From Malachius bipustulatus (lineage: Eukaryota > Arthropoda > Insecta > Coleoptera > Melyridae), in assembly GCA_910589415.1 (NCBI GenBank), contig OU342630.1, positions 78,364,186 to 78,428,185 of the forward strand: a stretch of 64,000 nt of DNA, in the 5' to 3' direction. The notes under the pieces are model-generated. The model worked only from the letters and a program-made list of their open reading frames with translations, did not search any database and was not told the DNA's origin. Every line of letters starts with the position of its first letter. The first letter of the stretch is position 1. The position numbers and the translations under genes were made by a program. This document shows, piece after piece, positions 34,576 to 45,110 of this stretch.

Positions 34576-34637
34576 TCTCGATGTGCTGTACTGATGAGGT
34601 CTAAGAGACCGAAACAACGTTGTCTGCAGCTTCGAGA
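34576..34637 (+). ncRNA. Type I hammerhead ribozyme, right block copy 3
   Basis: Same sequence. Predicted cleavage after 34624. Confidence 0.92.
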
Positions 34638-35002
34638 TGACTGGATGGCTCTGTGTGTCAGGTCTGCCTCAGGAAGCCCTAGGTTAGAGCGATATGCCCG
34701 TTAAATTTATTTTGAATTTTTAATTCTTTGCGCTCATTAACATCATCATTATTATTGTAATAACCATGGGCTTTGGCGAGAGACATCTATCGGTAGCTAA
34801 CCAGCACCGCCCGACGGATGGTAATGCCCCGAATTGTGGGCTGCCTATTCCCGATGGACACAAAGCTGGTAGCGTGCTGCCGTTTAGTTCTTGTCTCCGT
34901 CGGTAGATGGCAACCAACTATTGAGGTCACGGAGTTCCGTGTCACCTCTTTATTCATATAGTTGGCTTCCTGTGCTGGCCTGGCATGCATCCTCTAGTTA
35001 TT

Positions 35003-35064
35003 TCTCGATGTGCTGTACTGATGAGGTCTAAGAGACCGAAACAACGTTGTCTGCAGCTTCGAGA
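35003..35064 (+). ncRNA. Type I hammerhead ribozyme, right block copy 4
   Basis: Same sequence. Predicted cleavage after 35051. Confidence 0.92.
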
Positions 35065-35429
35065 TGACTGGATGGCTCTGTGTGTCAGGTCTGCCTCAGG
35101 AAGCCCTAGGTTAGAGCGATATGCCCGTTAAATTTATTTTGAATTTTTAATTCTTTGCGCTCATTAACATCATCATTATTATTGTAATAACCATGGGCTT
35201 TGGCGAGAGACATCTATCGGTAGCTAACCAGCACCGCCCGACGGATGGTAATGCCCCGAATTGTGGGCTGCCTATTCCCGATGGACACAAAGCTGGTAGC
35301 GTGCTGCCGTTTAGTTCTTGTCTCCGTCGGTAGATGGCAACCAACTATTGAGGTCACGGAGTTCCGTGTCACCTCTTTATTCATATAGTTGGCTTCCTGT
35401 GCTGGCCTGGCATGCATCCTCTAGTTATT

Positions 35430-35491
35430 TCTCGATGTGCTGTACTGATGAGGTCTAAGAGACCGAAACAACGTTGTCTGCAGCTTCGAGA
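35430..35491 (+). ncRNA. Type I hammerhead ribozyme, right block copy 5
   Basis: Same sequence. Predicted cleavage after 35478. Confidence 0.92.
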
Positions 35492-35856
35492 TGACTGGAT
35501 GGCTCTGTGTGTCAGGTCTGCCTCAGGAAGCCCTAGGTTAGAGCGATATGCCCGTTAAATTTATTTTGAATTTTTAATTCTTTGCGCTCATTAACATCAT
35601 CATTATTATTGTAATAACCATGGGCTTTGGCGAGAGACATCTATCGGTAGCTAACCAGCACCGCCCGACGGATGGTAATGCCCCGAATTGTGGGCTGCCT
35701 ATTCCCGATGGACACAAAGCTGGTAGCGTGCTGCCGTTTAGTTCTTGTCTCCGTCGGTAGATGGCAACCAACTATTGAGGTCACGGAGTTCCGTGTCACC
35801 TCTTTATTCATATAGTTGGCTTCCTGTGCTGGCCTGGCATGCATCCTCTAGTTATT

Positions 35857-35918
35857 TCTCGATGTGCTGTACTGATGAGGTCTAAGAGACCGAAACAACG
35901 TTGTCTGCAGCTTCGAGA
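35857..35918 (+). ncRNA. Type I hammerhead ribozyme, right block copy 6
   Basis: Same sequence. Predicted cleavage after 35905. Confidence 0.92.
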
Positions 35919-36283
35919 TGACTGGATGGCTCTGTGTGTCAGGTCTGCCTCAGGAAGCCCTAGGTTAGAGCGATATGCCCGTTAAATTTATTTTGAATTT
36001 TTAATTCTTTGCGCTCATTAACATCATCATTATTATTGTAATAACCATGGGCTTTGGCGAGAGACATCTATCGGTAGCTAACCAGCACCGCCCGACGGAT
36101 GGTAATGCCCCGAATTGTGGGCTGCCTATTCCCGATGGACACAAAGCTGGTAGCGTGCTGCCGTTTAGTTCTTGTCTCCGTCGGTAGATGGCAACCAACT
36201 ATTGAGGTCACGGAGTTCCGTGTCACCTCTTTATTCATATAGTTGGCTTCCTGTGCTGGCCTGGCATGCATCCTCTAGTTATT

Positions 36284-36345
36284 TCTCGATGTGCTGTACT
36301 GATGAGGTCTAAGAGACCGAAACAACGTTGTCTGCAGCTTCGAGA
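36284..36345 (+). ncRNA. Type I hammerhead ribozyme, right block copy 7
   Basis: Same sequence. Predicted cleavage after 36332. Confidence 0.92.
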
Positions 36346-36710
36346 TGACTGGATGGCTCTGTGTGTCAGGTCTGCCTCAGGAAGCCCTAGGTTAGAGCGA
36401 TATGCCCGTTAAATTTATTTTGAATTTTTAATTCTTTGCGCTCATTAACATCATCATTATTATTGTAATAACCATGGGCTTTGGCGAGAGACATCTATCG
36501 GTAGCTAACCAGCACCGCCCGACGGATGGTAATGCCCCGAATTGTGGGCTGCCTATTCCCGATGGACACAAAGCTGGTAGCGTGCTGCCGTTTAGTTCTT
36601 GTCTCCGTCGGTAGATGGCAACCAACTATTGAGGTCACGGAGTTCCGTGTCACCTCTTTATTCATATAGTTGGCTTCCTGTGCTGGCCTGGCATGCATCC
36701 TCTAGTTATT

Positions 36711-36772
36711 TCTCGATGTGCTGTACTGATGAGGTCTAAGAGACCGAAACAACGTTGTCTGCAGCTTCGAGA
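36711..36772 (+). ncRNA. Type I hammerhead ribozyme, right block copy 8
   Basis: Same sequence. Predicted cleavage after 36759. Confidence 0.92.
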
Positions 36773-37137
36773 TGACTGGATGGCTCTGTGTGTCAGGTCT
36801 GCCTCAGGAAGCCCTAGGTTAGAGCGATATGCCCGTTAAATTTATTTTGAATTTTTAATTCTTTGCGCTCATTAACATCATCATTATTATTGTAATAACC
36901 ATGGGCTTTGGCGAGAGACATCTATCGGTAGCTAACCAGCACCGCCCGACGGATGGTAATGCCCCGAATTGTGGGCTGCCTATTCCCGATGGACACAAAG
37001 CTGGTAGCGTGCTGCCGTTTAGTTCTTGTCTCCGTCGGTAGATGGCAACCAACTATTGAGGTCACGGAGTTCCGTGTCACCTCTTTATTCATATAGTTGG
37101 CTTCCTGTGCTGGCCTGGCATGCATCCTCTAGTTATT

Positions 37138-37199
37138 TCTCGATGTGCTGTACTGATGAGGTCTAAGAGACCGAAACAACGTTGTCTGCAGCTTCGAGA
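37138..37199 (+). ncRNA. Type I hammerhead ribozyme, right block copy 9
   Basis: Same sequence. Predicted cleavage after 37186. The following unit carries the only substitution seen (37378), outside the ribozyme. Confidence 0.92.
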
Positions 37200-37564
37200 T
37201 GACTGGATGGCTCTGTGTGTCAGGTCTGCCTCAGGAAGCCCTAGGTTAGAGCGATATGCCCGTTAAATTTATTTTGAATTTTTAATTCTTTGCGCTCATT
37301 AACATCATCATTATTATTGTAATAACCATGGGCTTTGGCGAGAGACATCTATCGGTAGCTAACCAGCACCGCCCGACTGATGGTAATGCCCCGAATTGTG
37401 GGCTGCCTATTCCCGATGGACACAAAGCTGGTAGCGTGCTGCCGTTTAGTTCTTGTCTCCGTCGGTAGATGGCAACCAACTATTGAGGTCACGGAGTTCC
37501 GTGTCACCTCTTTATTCATATAGTTGGCTTCCTGTGCTGGCCTGGCATGCATCCTCTAGTTATT

Positions 37565-37626
37565 TCTCGATGTGCTGTACTGATGAGGTCTAAGAGACCG
37601 AAACAACGTTGTCTGCAGCTTCGAGA
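37565..37626 (+). ncRNA. Type I hammerhead ribozyme, right block copy 10
   Basis: Same sequence. Predicted cleavage after 37613. Confidence 0.92.
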
Positions 37627-37991
37627 TGACTGGATGGCTCTGTGTGTCAGGTCTGCCTCAGGAAGCCCTAGGTTAGAGCGATATGCCCGTTAAATTTATT
37701 TTGAATTTTTAATTCTTTGCGCTCATTAACATCATCATTATTATTGTAATAACCATGGGCTTTGGCGAGAGACATCTATCGGTAGCTAACCAGCACCGCC
37801 CGACGGATGGTAATGCCCCGAATTGTGGGCTGCCTATTCCCGATGGACACAAAGCTGGTAGCGTGCTGCCGTTTAGTTCTTGTCTCCGTCGGTAGATGGC
37901 AACCAACTATTGAGGTCACGGAGTTCCGTGTCACCTCTTTATTCATATAGTTGGCTTCCTGTGCTGGCCTGGCATGCATCCTCTAGTTATT

Positions 37992-38053
37992 TCTCGATGT
38001 GCTGTACTGATGAGGTCTAAGAGACCGAAACAACGTTGTCTGCAGCTTCGAGA
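37992..38053 (+). ncRNA. Type I hammerhead ribozyme, right block copy 11
   Basis: Same sequence. Predicted cleavage after 38040. Confidence 0.92.
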
Positions 38054-38418
38054 TGACTGGATGGCTCTGTGTGTCAGGTCTGCCTCAGGAAGCCCTAGGT
38101 TAGAGCGATATGCCCGTTAAATTTATTTTGAATTTTTAATTCTTTGCGCTCATTAACATCATCATTATTATTGTAATAACCATGGGCTTTGGCGAGAGAC
38201 ATCTATCGGTAGCTAACCAGCACCGCCCGACGGATGGTAATGCCCCGAATTGTGGGCTGCCTATTCCCGATGGACACAAAGCTGGTAGCGTGCTGCCGTT
38301 TAGTTCTTGTCTCCGTCGGTAGATGGCAACCAACTATTGAGGTCACGGAGTTCCGTGTCACCTCTTTATTCATATAGTTGGCTTCCTGTGCTGGCCTGGC
38401 ATGCATCCTCTAGTTATT

Positions 38419-38480
38419 TCTCGATGTGCTGTACTGATGAGGTCTAAGAGACCGAAACAACGTTGTCTGCAGCTTCGAGA
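38419..38480 (+). ncRNA. Type I hammerhead ribozyme, right block copy 12 (last)
   Basis: Same sequence. Predicted cleavage after 38467. Only about 95 bp of unit follow before the array ends. Confidence 0.92.
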
Positions 38481-38565
38481 TGACTGGATGGCTCTGTGTG
38501 TCAGGTCTGCCTCAGGAAGCCCTAGGTTAGAGCGATATGCCCGTTAAATTTATTTTGAATTTTTT

Positions 38566-38595
38566 ATATTTATATATATATATATATATATATAT
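38566..38595. repeat. (TA)n at the right edge of the hammerhead array
   Basis: About 13 TA units, slightly impure at the start, directly after the last partial unit. Confidence 0.9.
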
Positions 38596-38596
38596 T

Positions 38597-40200
38597 TCTT
38601 CAAAATCGCGAAATTTTGATTTTAAAAACGCTCCTGTGGCTTTATCTTTCAAGATTAGTGAACGAAATTTTGGGTCCTTGTAAAGCTTTGGAATGACGTT
38701 GGATTTTCGTTGAAAAACTTTCAAAAAGTCCCATCACTTCTACAGGGTGTCCCTTCAAAATTCCATGAACCCGGTTTTTGTCATCTCATTTCAGATCGCA
38801 GTTTTGAATCTAGGAGGCTGAAATTTTTGTGGGAGTAAGATATCTATAAAAACTGGTCTGGTATTGTACTTGAGCAAAATCGATCGAGCCGTTTCAAAAT
38901 GGCGGTCATTTTAATTTTTGGAAAAAGGACTATTTTTTGAACCCCTGTATAAGCTAGATAGAAAAATAGTTTTATATCAAATTCACAATATTGGAAGTAA
39001 ATGACTTGAAATGTAATTTCATGCAACAAAATTTGCATTTTTTCTATTAATAAGCCAGTGGCGTGGGTAGGAAAAGGGTAAAAATGGCTAAATTTCTCCA
39101 ACAATTTATGAGCACATTTTTGAAGTAATTAAACTGAAATTTTTACAGTAGACAACTATACTAATATACTTCAACCCTTGAGAATTTCAAAAAGTAAATA
39201 AGAAAAATGGCGGAGATATTCGATTTTTTTTTTACATGATGTTTTTTTAAATTAATTTCTCTAAATTTTTAAAAACGCTCCTGTAGCTTCATCTTTCAAG
39301 ATTAATGAACGAAATTTTTTACTCTTATAAACCTTAGGGCTGACGTTTGATTTTCGTAAAAAACGTTTTCCTAGAGTTGTGTTACTTCTACAGGATGTCC
39401 CTCCGAATTTCAGAAAAAAAACCGTCCGTGAGGCACGGTTTCTGGTCGAAGTTTTCAATCTAGAGCGCTGAAATTTTTTTGGTAGTAAGATACCCTCAAG
39501 TAGTCGTCTGGTACTGTATTTGAGTAAAATAGGTAAAGACATTCCAAAATGGCGGCATTTTCAATTTTTGGAAAATGGCTAGATTTTGAACCCCTAAATA
39601 GGCAAGATCAAAAACTTTTAAACAAAATTAACAAGATTGGAATAAACTTATTTGAAATTTGAGCTAATGCAATACAATTTGCATCATTTCTATTAATAAG
39701 CCAGAGGCGTGGGTAGGAAAAGGGTAAAAATGTCTACATTTCTATAAACATTCATGAGCTTATTTTTGAAGGAATAGAACGGAAATTTTGATTGTAGACA
39801 ACTATACTAATTTCATTTAACCTTCAAAAATTTCAAGAAGCAAATATAAAAATGGCGGAGATATATTCGAATATTTTTAAATGATGTTTATTCCTCTAAA
39901 ATTTCAAACTTTCGGTTTTCAAAACTCTCCTTTCAGTTTTTTCCGAATTTATTAAAGGTAGTGTAAAAAATAGTATTTTTCAAGTAAAGTTAGCCAGTGT
40001 CGGGCATAGGAAAAGGGACAAAATTGTAAAATTTTGCCAATTTTTTTGATTTTAAATTTAAAAATCCATTCTAAGGCACGTGTTGAAACGAAATGAAATG
40101 AAATTATCACAGAAAATTTTTCACATTAAAGCACTACGCTAACATGACATGACTATGGAAAATTTCAGAAAGCCAATAATTTAAAAAGCGGTGAAAATAT
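38597..40200. repeat. Degenerate tandem repeat, period about 647 bp, about 2.5 units
   Basis: AACGCTCCTGTGGCTT-type blocks recur at about 38628, 39275 and 39923. Between them the same succession is seen: TTTTCGTTGAAAAACTTT, ACTTCTACAGGGTGTCCC, AAAATGGCGG, ATAAGCCAGTGGCGTGGGTA, GGAAAAGGGTAAAAATG and AAAATGGCGGAGATAT. The third unit is shortened and more diverged. The first contains an exact TACAGGGTG (38741). Short minus-strand frames recur at matching places in units 1 and 2 because of the duplication. No recognised protein. Confidence 0.8.
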
Positions 40201-40249
40201 TCATAATTGGATCGCATAAAAATACACTATTTCTGCGATTGATGCGCAA

Positions 40250-40865
40250 GAAGGTTTTTTTGAATACAAGTGACCCCTGCTTGCACGGTCCTTGTATGAC
40301 CGTTGAACAAAAAAAAAAAAAAACGACTTCAATTGTGTCGAAGAAACGCTGGATGACATTCAAAAATTCTCAAAGAATCCTCCCTACCTCGTAGCTCTGT
40401 GGAATTTCTTACATATATTCCTCGAGGTTACCATCGGTGAATGCAATAAGTCACCCTTGCTCCGCACCCGTTATTGGGTGGCCGTTGAAAAATCTATTTT
40501 TGTCGTGCCACGAAAACTGTGATTGGAAAAATTTTCAAAAATATCTTCAAAAAATCGCACCTAGGTGAAACTTCGTATACATGTTCCCCAAGTAAAGGTG
40601 GTCTGCAGTGAATACCGGTAGCCCCTGTCCACAAAATCCTTGTGGGGCTGAAAAAAAATCAATTTCGCTCGTGCTAAGAAAACTGTGATTCTAACTTTGA
40701 AAAATTTTCAAAAATTCTTTGCAATCTTGCAGGGCGTTAAATTTCGTACACATGTTCCTCGAAGTAGACTTCGTTGAGTAAAAGTGACCCATGCCCTCAC
40801 CGTCGTTGAATGCGCGTTTAAAAAAAAGCTTTCGGTTTTGCAGGGGAAACGCTGATTCTAACGAT
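40250..40865 (+). repeat. Degenerate 165-bp satellite, about four units, right of the insertion
   Basis: The array resumes mid-unit at GAATACAAGTGACCCC, exactly the part missing at 32385. Further units start near 40360, 40526 and 40691. Divergence between units is similar to the left part, so the split post-dates the array. Confidence 0.8.
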
Positions 40866-41510
40866 GGTGCTGGTAAAGCTAATTTTGACTAAGAACCTTG
40901 CTGTTCATTAAATTTAGAGTTAAGTAATATTTAAAATAATTGTAATTTTTAATTACATTGTATTTAAACATTGTAAAAAATCGTAATGGGTATACTATTT
41001 AATACATAGAACAAACCGCTTTACTTTATGGTTGTTCGTTTTGTGTATTACCTACAAGAGATGAGTCTTTTGCAAATATGAGCACATTACTTTAACACAT
41101 TTTCTGCACTGTCGAAAGTTTTTAAGTAAAAACAAACAAATCATCTCCGCTAGCAGCACTCCACGTGGCGTTTCACATGTAATTATGCTTCAGAATACGA
41201 CGTGTGTGCTTAGATGTTATAGTCGCTTGTTGAGGTTAAGGAACTAACAAATGGGGAAGGGAGGGGGACAAAGTACTTCTGATAGACTCATCTCGTAAAA
41301 TAGAGAGCGACCTTAAAGTAAGACAAGTCGTTAAAAAGCATTCCTAATTAGCTGGGCTCTGCAGGTGAAACACGCAAAGAGAGCGACACTAGATATCCTA
41401 CCTTGCTTGATCAAAGATGATTATAAAACTATTTCAGCCTCGGTTAAAAGCACGTATAGAATAAAGTAGATACCTGATTTAGATATAGTGTCAAAGACAT
41501 CACTGCGTTT
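40866..41510. other. Unassigned non-coding stretch
   Basis: No supported feature. Confidence 0.45.
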
Positions 41511-43360
41511 GGAACGATGAAGAAAATTTTCACTCCTAGCGGTAGTCTTAGGAGAAGTGCTCCTGCTCGGCGCGGACTCGTGATTCATGGATTTATTGGA
41601 GCAACCGGGACAGTCACCACAAATCCAGGCTCGGCGGTGAATGTAGGGAAAATTGAGTTAGGTGGGTATAATACCTGGTCCTAGGCAGAGAGAAAGGGGT
41701 CTGTTCTGCACATAAGACAGAACGTATATCGCCAACTATCAAATACGAGAATTTCAAGCACCCGGTACTAGTAGCGTAGTTAAAATTTCATACTGACCAT
41801 TTCAATAAAGTTATTAACTATAAAAATTTTGTCTGATAAGGTCCTGAATTTACTTCAATAGGTGAAAATGGTGAAATATAACAGACAGGTGTGTTGCTTT
41901 AACTAAATAAAACCTAATTAAATTGATTCCTATTTTCCGATAGCTTTCCTAATTTCTAGAAGATAACTCATCTTATCAGTAAGCGGCAACATGGCATACC
42001 ACACAGGATCATTGAACCAGTGTGGATGCTGTGTCACGTACACACGGCCAACTCTATATTTATCCCTGTCGAGACTCCTGGTAGGTAAGTCAGCGGGTGA
42101 ATCCTTTGCTCTCCTACCCCTGTTAGACGGGCTGTAAAATGAGATGGTTCTAAATATTTCATATTGAAATATGCTCCGGAATGGGAGTTTCAGAGAGCAA
42201 ACTATGACGGAAAAAACTCGACTGCTGCTTACTAGGAACATTAAATATCACTATGTCATCTTAATACAATTTTGAAAACTTGCTTCTGACATTTTGTCGT
42301 ATTTGCTGGCTCTTTATAGTGAAATTGAAATTAACCAAGAAAATTTATTACTCTAGAAAAAAGTTCTAGGCATCTTCTGCTATGACTTATATTATTATGC
42401 CATTAGCGCTGTTCTTGCTGAAAAGTTTATTCTTGACGTTTTTATGTTTTAAGTATTACAACTTCTTATTTCATAATCTGACTTTTATATTCTTTTAAGT
42501 TTTAGCGATAAAAGCAATAAATAGTAACCTAGTATGCTACCACTATATCGTTGCATCAAATTTTGAAATTTCCTTTCATTCTAATTTCATATTTTCAATG
42601 TCAATAATTAATAACAGATGGTGCACAAACAATTTCAAGAGATACGTTGAGCTGGTCGTGTCATCGCCTCCCTGACCTGAAAAATTTCTGGTATGGTGCG
42701 AATGTGCTGTCATTCCTGATATCCATTTTCTACTCGCTGTTCGAGATCCCCGATAACCTGAACTGGAGTTCAGTGTAATTTTAGTTGGTCCCCTAGGGAA
42801 AGGTGACGAGGAGTAAGATACGGAGAATGTACTTTCCACGCTTTACACGAGAAATAAAATTCACGTGCTGTCAGACTGAAATGGAATAATGCGCTATCGT
42901 GCACCGGCCATAAATGTACTTTCACTTTCAAAGGAATATGCACCAACTAGTTTTGAAAATCATTTTCCAATAAATTACGATAATTTTTGGCTTTATCATA
43001 TAAGAAAAAATATCATAAATTAAAAAATAACTAACTATCTATACACAAAAGTGTAAAAATTGAAGATACCATGTCAACCAGGTTCATCCATGAGGGGTCG
43101 TTGGAGGGTCGTTGCCACATGTTTCCAAAAACCAAACGCAGAAAGCTTCTCGCGGTGGTAAGTCAACTTCACTTATTACTCCTTGTACTCGCTGTAGGGG
43201 GGAGAACCGTGTAGAAAACCATTGTAGAAAACTGTACCTCAAAGGCATAAAATTTGGATGACGTAGTAGGATTCCACCAAGCATGCTTTCGGTTACCTTT
43301 TCTGTTCTCAGAGTACTTGAACAGAACTGCAAGAAAGTCTGGAAACAGAGAGTATTTTAA
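41511..43360. other. GC-richer block with several unrecognised short frames
   Basis: The block is less A+T-rich than its neighbours. It holds a 55-codon ATG frame on the plus strand (41517-41684) and three minus-strand frames: 41930-42241 (ATG start, 103 codons, containing YRVGRVYVTQHPHWFNDP), 42576-42839 (GTG at its head) and 43084-43332. None matches a family I know. They might be exons of a host gene on the minus strand or parts of an old element. No consistent splice signals were established, so no gene is called. Confidence 0.3.
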
Positions 43361-45062
43361 TCGCAGCAAATTATTGTTTCTGTTCGAAAATTGGCGAAGA
43401 TCTTCTGTAAATAATTGAATTGTAATAGTCCAGATCCAATCTCAATCTCGATCCAGCTAGATAAAATTTCATATTCTTGAAAATAGCAGTGTTAAATCAG
43501 CGATTCTCCGTTAAAATCCTAGGAATTCAGTCTCTAGAAAAATGTATTACATGTAGAGAAGTTCAAAATCTTGGGGACATGTTTTGGGTGTTTATTTAAG
43601 ATAGTCGTGGCTCTGTACAAGCAGAATTTTATGTTGTATTTACCTCAATTTGACTTAAATTAGATAAAAAATTTTATTGCCTTAAATTGCGTAAAATGTA
43701 CTTCTAATTTACGTACCGAAGACCCAAGTGAGAGTAGATATTACGTAAATTCGTCGACACGTTTGGGAATTTTACCTATGAAGTTAAGTCTGATGAAGCA
43801 CTTGCGCGTGGGAGAGAGACCACTTGCCACTCGCTATAGAAGCAACAACAAATAATAATAAACAAATAATTTTTCCCATATAATTAATGAACGAATATTA
43901 TCGTGAAATAATTCGTTATGAAATAAATAGCGGAAAGGTCGAAGTCATAGTTTGAATTTACCCGGCATTAAAATTAAAAAAAAACCTGGCATTTTACGAG
44001 GAAGCTTTTATAATCGGTCGAAAAACAGTTGAGCAAACAAAAAAGCCTTTTTTAGAAAAACAGTTGTAAATGAAATATTTTTTTATATTCCAATGATAAG
44101 TTTTATTTTTTCCTTTAAATGATAAATTTTCCCAGTTGTGGCGTTCAAAATATTTTCCACTTTCAAGGCAAATTTAGCGAAAATAATTTCTAACGCTACT
44201 TTACTGACTATGGACTGTGTGGTAAATATAAGCGTGAAGTTAGAAATAGGTAAAGATTATGGTCAAATAACCCTATGTAAAACCCAAGTTAAATATGACC
44301 ATAAGAACTTTCTCGAACCAATTAACATAACATTTTCTACAACATATACTTATTATTATTTGATATTTTGTAAGTAAAAAGATGACGTAAATATTACCTT
44401 AAAAGTGGAAAGTTCGGTAAAATATAAGTATTTTTGACAAAAATAGAACAAGTTTTTTAACCTTTCTAGAAACGACAACTTTTTATTCTTTGAGTGTTTA
44501 ACTGTTTACTATAGCTACTTTTCGTAACTTTAATTTACATACACAGTTTGTCTGCACAAAATGGTACAAATAGGTCGAAAAACGTGTAGTTTTAGACAAC
44601 AGGTAGGCTAGACAAAATTTTGATAAGTAGATGATTACGCTCATCTATATGTACCTACCTTCACTATTCTATACGCTGGAAAATCAAAAATCACACTTGT
44701 AAACGTGTTATTGATTTAACATGGTAAGGGGGTAGATAGGTTATTAATGTAATTTATGAGGTAAAATTGGGGCCGACAAGAAGTAAACATAATACTTCAC
44801 TCTAATTAAATTGGTAACGTTTTGCTTGTCAGTTACATGTTTAGAAGCAAGTTTGAAACTTAAAACATATGAATGAAACAAACATGTTACGTTATACGCT
44901 GTGTTAAATGAAGCGGATACATTTCAAACTGTCAGAATAAAATGATATTACAATCTATCTGCTCTCTGCAATTATTTTTAGTTTATTGTTTGAAATTATG
45001 GATATTTCACCTATATCTAGGGGTTTTATCTATTAGTGCGTATTAGAAAATATTTTTTCGGC
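43361..45062. other. Unassigned non-coding stretch
   Basis: Very A+T-rich. The 44138-44377 open frame lacks an ATG and is composition-driven. Confidence 0.5.
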
Positions 45063-45110
45063 ACGACTATTGAATAAAACGTTCATTATCCTTCTGATTT
45101 CAGTTTAATA
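45063..45110 (+). repeat. Dispersed repeat shared with 22908-22955
   Basis: Second copy of the CGACTATTGAATAAAAC / CTGATTTCAGTTTAATA sequence. Similarity continues weakly for about 40 bp downstream. Confidence 0.6.

Larger units (their letters stand above)
33584..38565 (+). repeat. Hammerhead satellite, right block (11.7 units of 427 bp, ribozyme on plus strand)
   Basis: Eleven complete 427-bp units and a partial one, head to tail. The block begins mid-unit at GCTGGTAGCG after the inversion and ends in GAATTTTT before (TA)n. Units appear identical except one G-to-T change at 37378. Each unit holds the ribozyme and a long imperfect hairpin: CCAACTAT (33633-33640 in the first unit) pairs with ATAGTTGG (33677-33684), with an inner stem GAGGT-CACGGA/TCCGTG-TCACCTC. 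No reverse transcriptase, transposase or conserved protein lies inside the unit. Near-complete identity means recent amplification, active homogenisation or assembly from one amplified molecule. It fits a retrozyme or hammerhead satellite. A Penelope-like pLTR derivative is also possible. Confidence 0.98.
32404..40231. other. Composite insertion of about 7.8 kb into the 165-bp satellite
   Basis: The satellite is interrupted between 32385 and about 40250. The interrupting block is bounded by the 14-bp direct repeat AAAAATACACTATT (32404-32417 and 40218-40231). It contains, in order, about 100 bp of unknown sequence, (TA)n, the hammerhead array, (TA)n and about 2.5 tandem units of 647 bp. Whether this was one event or several is unknown. 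The direct repeats may be a target duplication or may come from the elements themselves. Confidence 0.5.

Noticed and set aside
32738..38406. 65- and 67-codon frames repeated in every array unit as candidate proteins
   Set aside because: They are identical because the DNA is identical. They lie opposite or out of register with the ribozyme, match no family, and the two substitutions between blocks both change amino acids, so there is no sign of protein selection.
33600..38500. CRISPR-like array
   Set aside because: The unit is 427 bp and continuous, with no short repeat and variable spacer structure, and the setting is eukaryotic.
44138..44377. 79-codon open frame as a gene
   Set aside because: It starts with GTG, is driven by A/T-rich composition and matches nothing recognised.
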